Part shown: positions 7,429 to 16,847 of the stretch, one piece after another | Numbering within the stretch: position 1 is the stretch's first letter | Layout of the letters: each line of letters starts with the position of its first letter | From: Marinomonas phaeophyticola | GTDB taxonomy: Bacteria > Pseudomonadota > Gammaproteobacteria > Pseudomonadales > Marinomonadaceae | DNA length: 64,000 nucleotides | Assembly: GCF_026966905.1 (NCBI RefSeq) | Contig: NZ_JAPUBN010000018.1 | Span: 186,001 to 250,000 of the forward strand | Direction: 5' to 3' | The notes under the pieces: generated by a model | Databases searched by the model: none | Seen by the model: only the letters and a program-made list of their open reading frames with translations | Told to the model about the DNA's origin: nothing | Made by a program: the position numbers and the translations under genes

Positions 7429-8630
7429 CAGATAACACCTTGATCCACTAACTCAGACTGCTGAGCTGTACTAAAGCCCAGCTCGGATAAAATCTCACGA
7501 TTATGCTGCCCCAGAGATGGAGCAGGAGCCCGTACAGCACCAGGTGTTTCACTCAAGCGAGGAAAAACGTTATGCATGGACACCTGCCCCATATCAACAT
7601 CGGCGAAGTCCTGTAATACCCCTCGACCCCGCACATATTCATGGTTCATCAGATCCGAAATATCACAAATAGGCCCCACGGTGACGCCTGCTTGCTCGTA
7701 GTAGTTCAGGTTCTCTTCCAGAGTCCGGGTTGCCATAACCGCCGAGATAATCTCATCCAGCACTTCGGCGTTGTCGATACGAGCTCCAGGGGTGGCAAAA
7801 CGAGGATCATCCAACAGATCAGGCCGATTTATCGCCTGAGCTAGTTTCTCCCACATGGATTGCATCGACGCTGACATCGCCAGATGTTTACCGTCTTTAC
7901 AGGGGTAAACATTACGTGGGGCTGCCACATCACTGCGGTTACCCTGGCGCTTGGGCACTTCTCCTGTAACCTGATAGGTCGCTGCCCACGGCCCCAGAAT
8001 GCCAAATAGCGGTTCAAACAATGACAGATCGACAACCTGTCCCTTAGCTTGACCCGACTTGATCGCCAACAATGCCGCCAAGGTGCCACCAAAGCCTGTC
8101 ATGCCGGAGACCATATCTGCCAGTGCCAATGGCGGTAGCAGAGGATCACGATCTTCCCAGCCGGTCATAGAAGCAAAGCCCGACATACCTTCAATCAGGG
8201 TACCAAAACCCGGTTTATGGGCATAAGGACCTGTTTGCCCCCAACCGGAGATACGGGCAATCACCAGATTCTCCTGATGCTGCCAAAGCTTTTCCGGGCT
8301 CAGGCCCCACTTTTCCAAAGTGCCTGGTACGAAGTTTTCCACCAGTACATCGGCGGTTTCCACCAGTTTAAGCAATAAAGCTTTACCCTCATCACTGCGG
8401 ATATTCAGGGTCAGACTCTTTTTCGAGCGAGCATAAACTTTCCACCAGGTCCCCCCCGCACCAAAGTAACGTAGGTCGTCACCCTTGCCAGGGCGCTCAA
8501 TTTTGATCACATCAGCACCAAAATCTGCCAGCATATGGGTCATCATGTTACCTGCCGCCAGGCGTGTCATATCCAGCACTCGAATGCCCTCCAGAGGACC
8601 TTTAGTGTCAGGTTGATAAGGCGTTATCAT
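7428..8630 (-). CDS. CaiB/BaiF (class III) CoA-transferase
   Basis: This 400-residue family III CoA-transferase moves CoA between carboxylates through an aspartyl-CoA intermediate. Seen: the N-terminal EGIRVLDMTRLAAGNM Rossmann-like start, the GADVIKIERPGKGD motif, the candidate catalytic Asp172 in LALADMVSG, and the RGRGVLQDF region near the C-terminus. It lies 5 bp after tctA and overlaps the lyase gene by one base. In itaconate/citramalate catabolism a CoA-transferase works with a citramalyl-CoA lyase. No hydratase is present here, so a 2- or 3-hydroxy acid such as citramalate or malate is a more likely substrate than itaconate (inference). Confidence 0.92.
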   Translation of the reverse strand: MITPYQPDTKGPLEGIRVLDMTRLAAGNMMTHMLADFGADVIKIERPGKGDDLRYFGAGGTWWKVYARSKKSLTLNIRSDEGKALLLKLVETADVLVENFVPGTLEKWGLSPEKLWQHQENLVIARISGWGQTGPYAHKPGFGTLIEGMSGFASMTGWEDRDPLLPPLALADMVSGMTGFGGTLAALLAIKSGQAKGQVVDLSLFEPLFGILGPWAATYQVTGEVPKRQGNRSDVAAPRNVYPCKDGKHLAMSASMQSMWEKLAQAINRPDLLDDPRFATPGARIDNAEVLDEIISAVMATRTLEENLNYYEQAGVTVGPICDISDLMNHEYVRGRGVLQDFADVDMGQVSMHNVFPRLSETPGAVRAPAPSLGQHNREILSELGFSTAQQSELVDQGVI

Positions 8631-8635
8631 GTTTT

Positions 8636-10135
8636 CTACTCCTTTTGGTTGCTTCCCGCGCGCTTACGGTCTCGAATAAGAATCCAGGCCACCATAGGTG
8701 TGGCACATAGTAGGGATAGCGCAAAAACATAGTCAAAAATGGAAGATGGGCTCTGACTTAACAGCACCACGGACTGACGAATCGACAGCTCAATCATGGG
8801 TCCCAAAACCAGACCGATAAGAAAACACACCACCGAGATATCCAGCTTGATCATCAGATAACCTAACACGGCAAAGCCCAGCATCAGCCATACTGCAAAA
8901 AAACCGCCCTGAGAGACATAGATACCCACCACACAGAGCAATAAAACAACTGGGTAAATCACGTAAGGCGGTACCTTAGTAATCAGAGCAAAAAACTGTA
9001 GCCCGGTACGACCGATCAACAGCACCATCACATTAGCCATAATCATGGCGGCAAACAGGCCGTAGATCAGATCCGCATCCCGCTCAAAAATCATTGGTCC
9101 CGGGGTCACACCGTGAATCAGAAAAGCCCCCACCAACAAAGCCGCGGTTAAATTGCCAGGAATTCCCAGGGTTAACAGAGGGATCAGGTTAGCTCCTGAC
9201 ACTGCTGAGTTGGCACTCTCTGTAGAAGCAATGCCTTCCAGTGAGCCTTTACCAAACTGTTCCGGCGTTTTAGAGAAACGTTTGGCCGAGGCGTAACTTA
9301 AAAAGGCGGCCAGCGTAGTGCCTAGTCCAGGTAATGCACCAATTACTGTACCTATGGCAGCACCGCGAAAAATAGTTTTACGTAAGCCGAAAAACTCTTT
9401 CGTTTTTAATTGATCATCACCTTTATGTTGATCATGTAGAGTTGGCTTATGTTTGCCGTAATGTCGACCCTCTTCTAGGCGCATAATAATTTCAGGTACG
9501 GCTAAAACACCAATCGCAATGGCAGCCAATGGTAAGCCATCAAACAGCTCAACATAACCAAAGGTGAAACGCGGTGTCGCCGTCTCAGGATCCATCCCCA
9601 CTGTAGCCAGCAATGCACCAAAAGCGGTCGCAAAAAAACCTTTTGCCAGGGAGTTTCCCGACAGCGAGGCGATTAAGGTCAGTGACAGTATTAGAATCGC
9701 CGCTAACTCAACCGGACCCGCTTTCAAAGCAAAAATAGCTAGGGTAGGTGCCAATAAAATCAGCACAATATCTGAGCAGCTATCACCAATCACCGAGGAG
9801 TAAAGCGCAGTTTGCAACGCTTTACGTGGCTTACCAGATCTAGCCAATGGATAACCATCCAAGGTGGTGGCTGCCGAATGAGGCTCACCGGGGGTATTTA
9901 ATAAGATAGCCCCTACCGCACCACCAAAACCGCCGCCTTTCATCACCCCGATCAACATACCAATAGCAGACAGTGGTGACATGGTAAAAGTCAAAGGGAT
10001 CGCAATAGCAATCGCCATAGGAGCATTCAAACCAGGAATGGCACCAATTATAATGCCCAGCACTACACCCAATGCCACGGATAGTAAGGTTGCCAGAGAT
10101 AGGGAGTCTAAAATCGCATTAATCATAACGTCCAT
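8636..10135 (-). CDS. tctA: Tripartite tricarboxylate transporter, large permease TctA
   Basis: This 499-residue, about 12-helix inner-membrane protein has the usual length of the TctA family. Conserved motifs are GAIPGLNAPMAIAIAIPLTF near residue 33, the KGGGFGGAVGAILLNTPGEP segment near 65-85 typical of the first half, and the repeated GALPGLGTTLAAFLSY near 260 in the second half. It couples cation flux to uptake of a carboxylate delivered by the periplasmic TctC protein. It lies 10 bp downstream of tctB, in an operon tctC-tctB-tctA-CoA transferase-lyase. Confidence 0.95.
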   Translation of the reverse strand: MDVMINAILDSLSLATLLSVALGVVLGIIIGAIPGLNAPMAIAIAIPLTFTMSPLSAIGMLIGVMKGGGFGGAVGAILLNTPGEPHSAATTLDGYPLARSGKPRKALQTALYSSVIGDSCSDIVLILLAPTLAIFALKAGPVELAAILILSLTLIASLSGNSLAKGFFATAFGALLATVGMDPETATPRFTFGYVELFDGLPLAAIAIGVLAVPEIIMRLEEGRHYGKHKPTLHDQHKGDDQLKTKEFFGLRKTIFRGAAIGTVIGALPGLGTTLAAFLSYASAKRFSKTPEQFGKGSLEGIASTESANSAVSGANLIPLLTLGIPGNLTAALLVGAFLIHGVTPGPMIFERDADLIYGLFAAMIMANVMVLLIGRTGLQFFALITKVPPYVIYPVVLLLCVVGIYVSQGGFFAVWLMLGFAVLGYLMIKLDISVVCFLIGLVLGPMIELSIRQSVVLLSQSPSSIFDYVFALSLLCATPMVAWILIRDRKRAGSNQKE

Positions 10136-10145
10136 CAGGCAGCTC

Positions 10146-10727
10146 CTATGGTAATGGCAGGCTTAAGCCCAACCAGAAAACAGAAAAGATCACCAAGGGC
10201 ATCACAACCGAGTTAAACAGATAGGCTTTCAGTGGTGCGCCACGGTGAATTGCGGTGAAAGCGATCAAACCCAAAGGAGCTGCTATCAAAAAGCCCCAGT
10301 TGGCTTGCCCTGATATATCTCCAATCACCTTCATCAGCAGTAACATTCCAACCCCCGAACCGATACACAATGCTAGATGTGCTAGGTTGGCCAGAGTCAG
10401 CTCCTGTGCCTTTCCTGTTTTATCAGATATCTGGTTTGGTGTTTGTTGCAGCGCTGGCTGCTGTCTCGAGCGCTGTGGTATCAGAGCCCAGAAGTTACTC
10501 AGCACTAAATAACTACCCAGAATAAGGATCAAGCCACTGAGTACCCGTGGAGCAAAGCTGGGTGGTACGCCAAAGCTACCTCGATCTGAAATCTGTGCCG
10601 GTATCCCCCATAACAGCATTAAGCCAGAAAACAAAATCATAACGAGACCAATCCAAGCATCTCTTTTTGATCCTGATAGCTCCCTACGGGGGCTATCAGG
10701 TGGTAATGATGCGGAATCGTTATTCAC
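10146..10727 (-). CDS. tctB: Tripartite tricarboxylate transporter, small permease TctB
   Basis: This 193-residue protein has four predicted helices (about 26-45, 65-82, 115-135 and 165-185) and a hydrophilic linker in the middle, the layout of the poorly conserved TctB family. The N-terminus is polar (SLPPDSPRRELSGSKRDAW). It lies 3 bp after tctC and 10 bp before tctA, which makes the assignment firm despite low sequence signature. Confidence 0.85.
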   Translation of the reverse strand: MNNDSASLPPDSPRRELSGSKRDAWIGLVMILFSGLMLLWGIPAQISDRGSFGVPPSFAPRVLSGLILILGSYLVLSNFWALIPQRSRQQPALQQTPNQISDKTGKAQELTLANLAHLALCIGSGVGMLLLMKVIGDISGQANWGFLIAAPLGLIAFTAIHRGAPLKAYLFNSVVMPLVIFSVFWLGLSLPLP

Positions 10728-10730
10728 AAC

Positions 10731-11678
10731 TTACTCCTCCGTCGCTTTAAGCAGATGACGGAAGTCCTTTGCTTGCATCTCAAGCTCTGCCTTTAACTCA
10801 CCTCCGGAAAGAAAGATCTCACGGCCACGGAATTTATTACGCACATAATCAGAGTAAACCGGGGAACGCACGGCACGAGCCATAGCCATCTCTAGCTTTT
10901 TACGGGCCTGTTCATCGATATCTTTTGGACCAAAAAATACCGCATAGTTACGAGAGTAAATGTCATAACCCAGGGATTTTAGAGAAGGGATATCAGGATA
11001 ATCAGGCATCCCTGTCGGTAAAGCAGATGCGACAATTCTTACTGCGCCTTGCTCGTGCATTGGCAATGCATTTGAACCTGAGAAGCTAACATCCACATGT
11101 CCACCCAGTACTGCCTGACGGGCACCAGCGCCACCTCGGGTCGGTACGATATTAACCTTCAGCCCCTCTTGCTTGCCGATATAATTCATGATCATACGAT
11201 CCAGAGGAATAATAGAAGCATAGTTCAGCCATCCGCGCTCTTTTGCGTAGCTGATCATTCCTTTAAAGTCCTTGTAAGGGGCATCAATCGGACTGACAAA
11301 CACACTACGATAACCATGGGGAGCCGCAATATAGCTAAAATCGTTTAAACCGTGAGCCACATTCCCCAGTAGAGGGTCAAAGGCAAAGGTCGTCGCGACG
11401 GCAAAACCTATAGTGTAACCATCTTTGGGTTGCTGGCGAATATAGGCCGCTGCGACACCGCCACCAGCACCGCCTCGGTTGGTAACAATAATTTTCTGGC
11501 CTAGGGATTTTTCTAACTCAGAGGCCATTAAACGGGCTGCCGTGTCACTTCCGCCACCGGCTTTAAAACCTACGACCATAGTGATCGGCTTTTCTGGAAA
11601 CTCAGCCAACGCAGGGGCAGTCATACCAAGAATTAAAGAGGTACCCAGTACACCCTTCATCAATGTCATTAGTTTCAT
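10731..11678 (-). CDS. tctC: TctC/Bug-family periplasmic carboxylate-binding protein
   Basis: This 315-residue protein has a Sec signal peptide (cleavage probably after ALA near residue 25) and the Bug-family start FPEKPITMVVGFKAGGGSDTAARL. The family clamps dicarboxylates or similar acids through the conserved beta-strand/turn regions GGGSDT and NRGGAGGGVAA. It is the first gene of the operon and is divergent from a LysR gene, with 177 bp between starts. This is the usual substrate-specificity determinant for the TTT system. Confidence 0.94.
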   Translation of the reverse strand: MKLMTLMKGVLGTSLILGMTAPALAEFPEKPITMVVGFKAGGGSDTAARLMASELEKSLGQKIIVTNRGGAGGGVAAAYIRQQPKDGYTIGFAVATTFAFDPLLGNVAHGLNDFSYIAAPHGYRSVFVSPIDAPYKDFKGMISYAKERGWLNYASIIPLDRMIMNYIGKQEGLKVNIVPTRGGAGARQAVLGGHVDVSFSGSNALPMHEQGAVRIVASALPTGMPDYPDIPSLKSLGYDIYSRNYAVFFGPKDIDEQARKKLEMAMARAVRSPVYSDYVRNKFRGREIFLSGGELKAELEMQAKDFRHLLKATEE

Positions 11679-11812
11679 TTTTATTATCCTTCTATCTAAT
11701 GGGAACGATGCATTAGCTCAGCACCTCACTTCTAAACTATATAGAGTCATCTAGATATAAAGAAATACAATATTAAAATACTAATTATTTTAATTTGAAA
11801 TAATAGATCGAT

Positions 11813-11837
11813 CTGGTAATTTGAATAAATTAACCAG
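11813..11837. promoter_or_regulatory. Inverted repeat in tctC/lysR divergent promoter, candidate LysR operator
   Basis: CTGGTAATT and AATTAACCAG surround a short centre 19 bp before the LysR start. LysR-type activators typically bind such dyads upstream of their own gene and the divergent target. The surrounding 100 bp are very AT-rich. Confidence 0.5.
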
Positions 11838-11855
11838 AGACTAAGGGGAAGTAGA

Positions 11856-12794
11856 ATGGAACTAAAACATATCAAGAGCTTTTTGCGGGTACTGGATCTG
11901 GGTAGTTTTTCCCGTGCGGCACGCTCACTTAACATCGCCCAACCCGCATTGAGTCAGCATGTTCGTATCCTAGAGGATCGCTTAGGAATCAAACTACTAA
12001 AAAGAAGTCCCAGAGGGGTAAACGCGACACCTGCCGGACAAAAATTTTCCATTCGTGCTCGACAGATTGTAGAGCTAACCAATCAGACACAACGGGAGTT
12101 CAGTGCGTCATCTGACACCTTATACGGAGAGGTTAAAATAGGTCTACCGGGGTCGATCTGTCCTATCTTTGTGCCAGAGCTAATCGTCACAGCAAAGAAA
12201 AAATACCCAGATATCAAGTTAATCGTTTCCGAATTAATGAGTGGTGATTTAGCCGGCTTACTGCGAGAAGGACGGCTAGATTTGGCCGTATTATTTAACG
12301 TCAGTGAAACCGACGATTATTATGCAGAGAGTCTTTTAAGTGAAAACTTACACTTAGTTGGACAGCTCAATGACCCCCTACTGCAAAGCGGCAGTATTGA
12401 AGCCAAACAACTGACTCAACTACCCATTGCCTCGACTCGCTCTCCTCATGGTTTGCGTCTGGTTCTGGATCGTTGGGCTAACGATGCCGGCATTAATCTC
12501 AATGTTGTATATGAGATGGATACACCCTATGGCCTATTAACAATGGCGTTAGAGGGCCATGCCTACTCCATTCTCTCTCACGCACCAATTCGTAATTATA
12601 TAGAACATAACCTACTTTCTAGCGTGGCCATCGAGAATCCACCTGTACAACGTAAGATCTGTCTGTGTGAAAGCAAACGCCTAATGACAGATTCACCACG
12701 ACAAGCCATCCGTGACTTAATGAAGACAATTATGCTCAACATTACTGAGAACGAAGCCTGGCAGTTTGACCGCATCACAGAAAAAGAGTTTTGA
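11856..12794 (+). CDS. LysR-type regulator, probable activator of the TTT/CoA-lyase operon
   Basis: This 312-residue LysR protein has a winged helix-turn-helix at 1-60 (SFSRAARSLNIAQPALSQHVRILEDRLG) and a two-lobed effector domain at about 90-300 of the Nac/Cbl-like type. The ATG follows AGGGGAAG. Its position head-to-head with tctC implies it senses the transported acid or a product and activates the operon. It lies inside the segment bounded by the two repeat arrays, so it travels with its presumed target. Confidence 0.93.
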   Translation: MELKHIKSFLRVLDLGSFSRAARSLNIAQPALSQHVRILEDRLGIKLLKRSPRGVNATPAGQKFSIRARQIVELTNQTQREFSASSDTLYGEVKIGLPGSICPIFVPELIVTAKKKYPDIKLIVSELMSGDLAGLLREGRLDLAVLFNVSETDDYYAESLLSENLHLVGQLNDPLLQSGSIEAKQLTQLPIASTRSPHGLRLVLDRWANDAGINLNVVYEMDTPYGLLTMALEGHAYSILSHAPIRNYIEHNLLSSVAIENPPVQRKICLCESKRLMTDSPRQAIRDLMKTIMLNITENEAWQFDRITEKEF

Positions 12795-13014
12795 TCTACA
12801 CTCTTTCAGCCTGATATTACCGACAGGAATCGCCATCAGCTTAGATAGGATCTAAAACCTCATTAATATCCTTATAAATCATTGAAAATTAATATTTTTA
12901 TAAAATCACCCACAAAGTTCAAAAGTGGAAAAACGAGCAAGATTCGGTCAGATTAAAAAAAATTATAGGCACACAGTTTATTTAAAATTGTCCACATACC
13001 TCTAAGTTGATGCT
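12795..13014. other. AT-rich non-coding spacer between lysR and repeat array B
   Basis: No gene, clear terminator or promoter was identified. The stretch is strongly AT-rich and runs into the first partial repeat unit near 13015. Confidence 0.5.
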
Positions 13015-13550
13015 ATTAGCACTATATACATAAAAAAACTACGTCTTTTCTGCGCGGACGACGACAGTGACGCAAGCAGAAAAGGCGTAGGCTTTTGTAT
13101 TTCAAGGGTATTTTGAGCCGCTAGATAGCGTTGTCGGTCTAAAGACGCGACCTACATGCCCTTTAAAAGGTGAACAACCCAGTGGGTGTGATAGATAGTC
13201 CACAATTTGAACTATATACATAAAAAAACCTACGACTTTTCTGCGCTGACGACGACAGTGACGCAAGCAGAAAAGACGTAGGCTTTTGTATTTCAATGGT
13301 ATTTTGAGCCGCTAGATAGCGTTTGTCGGTCTAAAGACGCGACCTTGCCCTTTAGAAAATGAACAACCAAGTGGGTGTGATAGATAGTCCACAATTTGAA
13401 CTATATACATAAAAAAACCTACGACTTTTCTGCGCTGACGACGACAGTGACGCAAGCAGAAAAGACGTAGGCTTTTGTATTTAAAGGGTATTTTGAGCCG
13501 CTAGATAGCGTTGTCGGTCTAAAGACGCGACCTACATGCCCTTTGGAAGA
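13015..13550 (+). repeat. Array B: three copies of the same ~190-bp repeat, same orientation as array A
   Basis: The first copy is missing its first ~20 bp and starts near the ACTATATACAT at 13020. The next begin at 13188 and 13377, and the last fades near 13550. The hairpin arms are kept, for example CTACGTCTTTTCTGC with GCAGAAAAGGCGTAG in the first copy, a U.G-tolerant pair. Arrays A and B are direct repeats enclosing about 6.4 kb. Confidence 0.95.
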
Positions 13551-13560
13551 CGGAGTAGCA

Positions 13561-13597
13561 ACCCAATGGATTTCGTACGTCTATGTATCCACTGGGT
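13561..13597. repeat. Inverted repeat downstream of fdsD
   Basis: ACCCAATGGAT and ATCCACTGGGT pair with one mismatch around a 15-base loop. It may be a degenerate version of the ACCCAGTGGGT palindrome at the repeat junctions, or a weak end-of-operon hairpin for the formate dehydrogenase genes. Confidence 0.45.
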
Positions 13598-13629
13598 ATG
13601 ATTACCGTCATCTTGTTCGTCAGCCCTTT

Positions 13630-13860
13630 TTAAGCGTATTCTTTTGCCAATAACGCGATGGCCTTAGCCGCCATCGGCTTTAGCTGATTATTTTCTGTTT
13701 TACTGTAGTCAATGATCTGCTGCTTCATAGAACGGGCCCAAAAGCGCTTTAAGTGCAACGCAACAAAAGCGGCCACTACATTCTCATCGCCTTGGTGCTC
13801 ATTATTATCCGCTATTTGATTTGCCATGCTGACTAATTGATCTAGCTGAGAATGACCCAT
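13630..13860 (-). CDS. fdsD: NAD-dependent formate dehydrogenase, delta subunit FdsD
   Basis: This is a 76-residue small soluble protein of the FdsD family, with the typical LVSMANQIADN start, the HLKRFWARSMKQQIIDY core and an alanine-rich end. FdsD is a minor subunit or assembly partner of cytosolic molybdenum formate dehydrogenases. The ATG at 13860 is preferred because AAGGAG sits 9 nt before it; the ATG 18 bp upstream would place that ribosome site inside the gene. It follows fdsA after a 115-bp gap. The fdsC sulfur-insertion gene often found there is absent. Confidence 0.9.
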   Translation of the reverse strand: MGHSQLDQLVSMANQIADNNEHQGDENVVAAFVALHLKRFWARSMKQQIIDYSKTENNQLKPMAAKAIALLAKEYA

Positions 13861-13975
13861 AACGCTATTCTCCTTCACCTTGAACTTTTCTATGATAAAA
13901 ACAATCTATTGAGGCAGCGGCCTTGCGCGTCCTCAATAGGTTGTTAAGAAGACACAATCAATTGATTATGCCGTT

Positions 13976-16846
13976 TTAAGCGCCTACTTGACTCTGTTTT
14001 TTAAGGAACGCTTGCTGCTTTTTATCAAAGGCAACAAAATCTCGCTGCCACTGGGATGGCTGGCTGACTTTTTCGACTTGCACGGCCGTTACCTTATATT
14101 CAGGACAGTTGGTCGCCCAATCCGAGTTATCGGTAGTAATGACGTTTGCACCGCTGCCAGGGTGGTGAAAAGTTGTGTAGACCACACCCGCTTGCATGCG
14201 CTCACTCACAACAGCACGCAATACGGTATGACCCGCTCGGCTACTAATACCTAACCAATCGCCATCTTTAATGCCTCGCTCTTCTGCATCATGAGGATGC
14301 ACTTCAAGCACATCTTCATCGTGCCATACTTGATTGTCTGTTCGACGAGTTTGAGCACCCACATTGTACTGCGACAAAATACGTCCCGTTGTCAGTAATA
14401 ATGGGAAACGACGACTCGCACGCTCTTCAGTCGCAACGTATTCCGTGACCGCAAAATTGCCTTTTCCAATAGGGAAGTCCACTTCATGCATAATAGGCGT
14501 GCCCAATGGATGCTCTTCATTACAAGGCCATTGAATACTGCCTTGTTCTTCCAATAGTTGATAGCTGACCCCCGTAAACGAAGGAGTAAGCTGCGCAATT
14601 TCATCCATGATTTCAGAAGGATGCTGGTAATCCATTGGGTAACCAAGCGCATTCGATAGCGCCACTGTGACTTCCCAATCTTCTTTGCCTGCCAACGGTG
14701 GCATTACTTTACGGACACGATTAATACGACGTTCCGCATTGGTGAAGGTGCCGTTTTTCTCCAAGAAGGTTGAACCCGGTAGAAGAACGTGGGCAAATTT
14801 CGCCGTTTCATTTAGGAAAATATCTTGTACAACCAAGCATTCTAATGATTTTAGAGCCGCTTCGACATGATGCGTATTTGGGTCAGACTGAGCAATGTCT
14901 TCTCCTTGAACGTACATGCCTTTAAATTGACCTGCGATGGCAGAATCAAACATATTAGGAATACGTAGCCCAGGTTCATTGTCTAACTTAACACCCCAAA
15001 CCGCTTCAAAATTACCACGCGCCACATCGTCTGAAACGTGTTGGTAACCCGGTAATTCATGCGGGAAAGAGCCCATATCACAGGAACCTTGGACATTATT
15101 TTGTCCGCGCAATGGATTCACACCAACGCCTTCGCGGCCAATATTACCCGTAGCTAACGCAAGGTTGGCAATCCCCATTACCATGGTTGAGCCTTGACTG
15201 TGCTCCGTCACACCTAAGCCATAAAAAATGGCGCCATTCTTACCTTCAGCATACACCCGTGCCGCACGTCGAACGTCTTCAGCCGCTACACCAGTGATGC
15301 TTTCCATCGTTTCAGGAGAGTTAATCGGCTCGCTAATAAAAGAGCGCCAGGCTTGATACGCCTTATCTTCACAGCGTTCATGAATAAAGTCCGTATCCTC
15401 TAAGCCTTCCTCAATAATAACGTGCGCGATGGAATTCACTAGCGCAACGTTCGTACCAGGACGCAATGGTAAATGCAAAGCGCCTTTTAAATGAGGAGTT
15501 TTCAAAAGATCAATTTTACGAGGGTCCGCAACAATAAGCTTTGCACCTTCACGTAAACGACGACGCATCATAGAACCAAACACAGGGTGTGCATCTGTTG
15601 GGTTCGCGCCAATAACCAACATCACATCCGTTTGACGAATGGAATCAAAGGTTTGTGTTCCCGCCGATTCGCCTAGCGTTGTTTTTAACCCGTACCCCGT
15701 TGGGCTATGGCAAACACGAGCACAGGTATCGGTATTATTATTACCAAACGCCGCTCGAATCAGTTTTTGAACTAAATAAGTTTCTTCATTCGTACAACGA
15801 GATGACGTGATACCGCCGATGCTTTCGCGACCATATTTCGCTTGAATGCCTTTTAGACGAGTCGCGGCAAACGTCAAGGCTTCTTCCCAACTCACCGCAC
15901 GCCAAGGTTCATCAATCGTGTCGCGAATCATAGGTTCTTTGATGCGGTCTTTATGAGTGGCATAACCAAAGGCAAAGCGCCCTTTCACACAGGAATGACC
16001 CTGGTTGGCATCCCCTCCTTTGAAAGGCACCATACGTACCACTTGATCGCCTTTCATTTCCGCTTTGAATGAACAACCCACACCACAGTAAGCACAGGTT
16101 GTTACCACACTGTGTTCTGGTTGTCCCATATCAATGATGCTATTTTCGACCAGCGTTGATGTTGGGCAAGCTTGCACACAAGCACCACAGGAAACGCAGT
16201 CGGAATCTAAAAAGCTTTCATCCTGTCCCGCGGCCACTTTCGAGTCGAATCCACGCCCATCAATGGTCAAGGCAAAGGTGCCTTGAACCTCTTCGCAGGC
16301 ACGTACACAACGAGAGCATACAATGCATTTACTTGGGTCAAAGGTAAAATACGGATTCGATGTGTCTTTTTCCGCATCCAGATGATTATGTCCATCAAAA
16401 CCATAACGCACTTCACGCAGACCCACTGCACCGGCCATATCTTGCAGTTCACAGTCGCCATTAGCCGGGCAGGTTAAGCAGTCCAGCGGATGATCAGAAA
16501 TATACAGCTCCATGACATTACGACGCAGTTTGGCAATTTTTTCATTTTGCGTTACGACTTTCATGCCCGCGTTAACAGGCGTGGTACAGGATGCAGGGAA
16601 ACCTCGTCGACCTTCTATTTGTACTGTACATAAACGACAAGAACCAAAGGCTTCCAGATTGTCCGTCGCACACAGCTTTGGAATCGTAATATCGGCAATC
16701 GCGGCCGCTCGCATCACGGATGTGCCTTCAGGAACCGTTACCTCAATGCCATCAATTTCTAATGTTACTAATTCTTTAGAAAGGCTAGCGGCCGTTCCGT
16801 AATCTTTATTTGGATCACTTTTTGTCGGTTCAAAATAATGCAACAT
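13976..16846 (-). CDS. fdsA: NAD-dependent formate dehydrogenase, catalytic molybdopterin subunit alpha
   Basis: This 956-residue enzyme oxidises formate to CO2 at a bis-MGD molybdenum centre and passes electrons to FdsB. The cofactor ladder can be read directly: [2Fe-2S] Cys59/70/73/87; His119 with Cys123/126/132; [4Fe-4S] Cys174/177/180/184 and Cys217/220/223/227; and Cys251/254/258/286 next to the Mo domain. The catalytic residue is Cys379, followed by His380 (CARVCHSPTGYG), so this is a cysteine and not a selenocysteine enzyme. The molydopterin dinucleotide-binding domain fills about 840-930. One base separates it from fdsB. Confidence 0.97.
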   Translation of the reverse strand: MLHYFEPTKSDPNKDYGTAASLSKELVTLEIDGIEVTVPEGTSVMRAAAIADITIPKLCATDNLEAFGSCRLCTVQIEGRRGFPASCTTPVNAGMKVVTQNEKIAKLRRNVMELYISDHPLDCLTCPANGDCELQDMAGAVGLREVRYGFDGHNHLDAEKDTSNPYFTFDPSKCIVCSRCVRACEEVQGTFALTIDGRGFDSKVAAGQDESFLDSDCVSCGACVQACPTSTLVENSIIDMGQPEHSVVTTCAYCGVGCSFKAEMKGDQVVRMVPFKGGDANQGHSCVKGRFAFGYATHKDRIKEPMIRDTIDEPWRAVSWEEALTFAATRLKGIQAKYGRESIGGITSSRCTNEETYLVQKLIRAAFGNNNTDTCARVCHSPTGYGLKTTLGESAGTQTFDSIRQTDVMLVIGANPTDAHPVFGSMMRRRLREGAKLIVADPRKIDLLKTPHLKGALHLPLRPGTNVALVNSIAHVIIEEGLEDTDFIHERCEDKAYQAWRSFISEPINSPETMESITGVAAEDVRRAARVYAEGKNGAIFYGLGVTEHSQGSTMVMGIANLALATGNIGREGVGVNPLRGQNNVQGSCDMGSFPHELPGYQHVSDDVARGNFEAVWGVKLDNEPGLRIPNMFDSAIAGQFKGMYVQGEDIAQSDPNTHHVEAALKSLECLVVQDIFLNETAKFAHVLLPGSTFLEKNGTFTNAERRINRVRKVMPPLAGKEDWEVTVALSNALGYPMDYQHPSEIMDEIAQLTPSFTGVSYQLLEEQGSIQWPCNEEHPLGTPIMHEVDFPIGKGNFAVTEYVATEERASRRFPLLLTTGRILSQYNVGAQTRRTDNQVWHDEDVLEVHPHDAEERGIKDGDWLGISSRAGHTVLRAVVSERMQAGVVYTTFHHPGSGANVITTDNSDWATNCPEYKVTAVQVEKVSQPSQWQRDFVAFDKKQQAFLKKQSQVGA

Positions 16847-16847
16847 A

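Noticed and set aside
13102-13296. 64-residue gene inside repeat array B
   Set aside because: It lies wholly in repeat sequence, crosses a unit boundary and has no ribosome site; probably spurious.
15700-15725. Selenocysteine codon in the formate dehydrogenase
   Set aside because: The active-site codon encodes Cys (CARVCHSP); no in-frame TGA is present.
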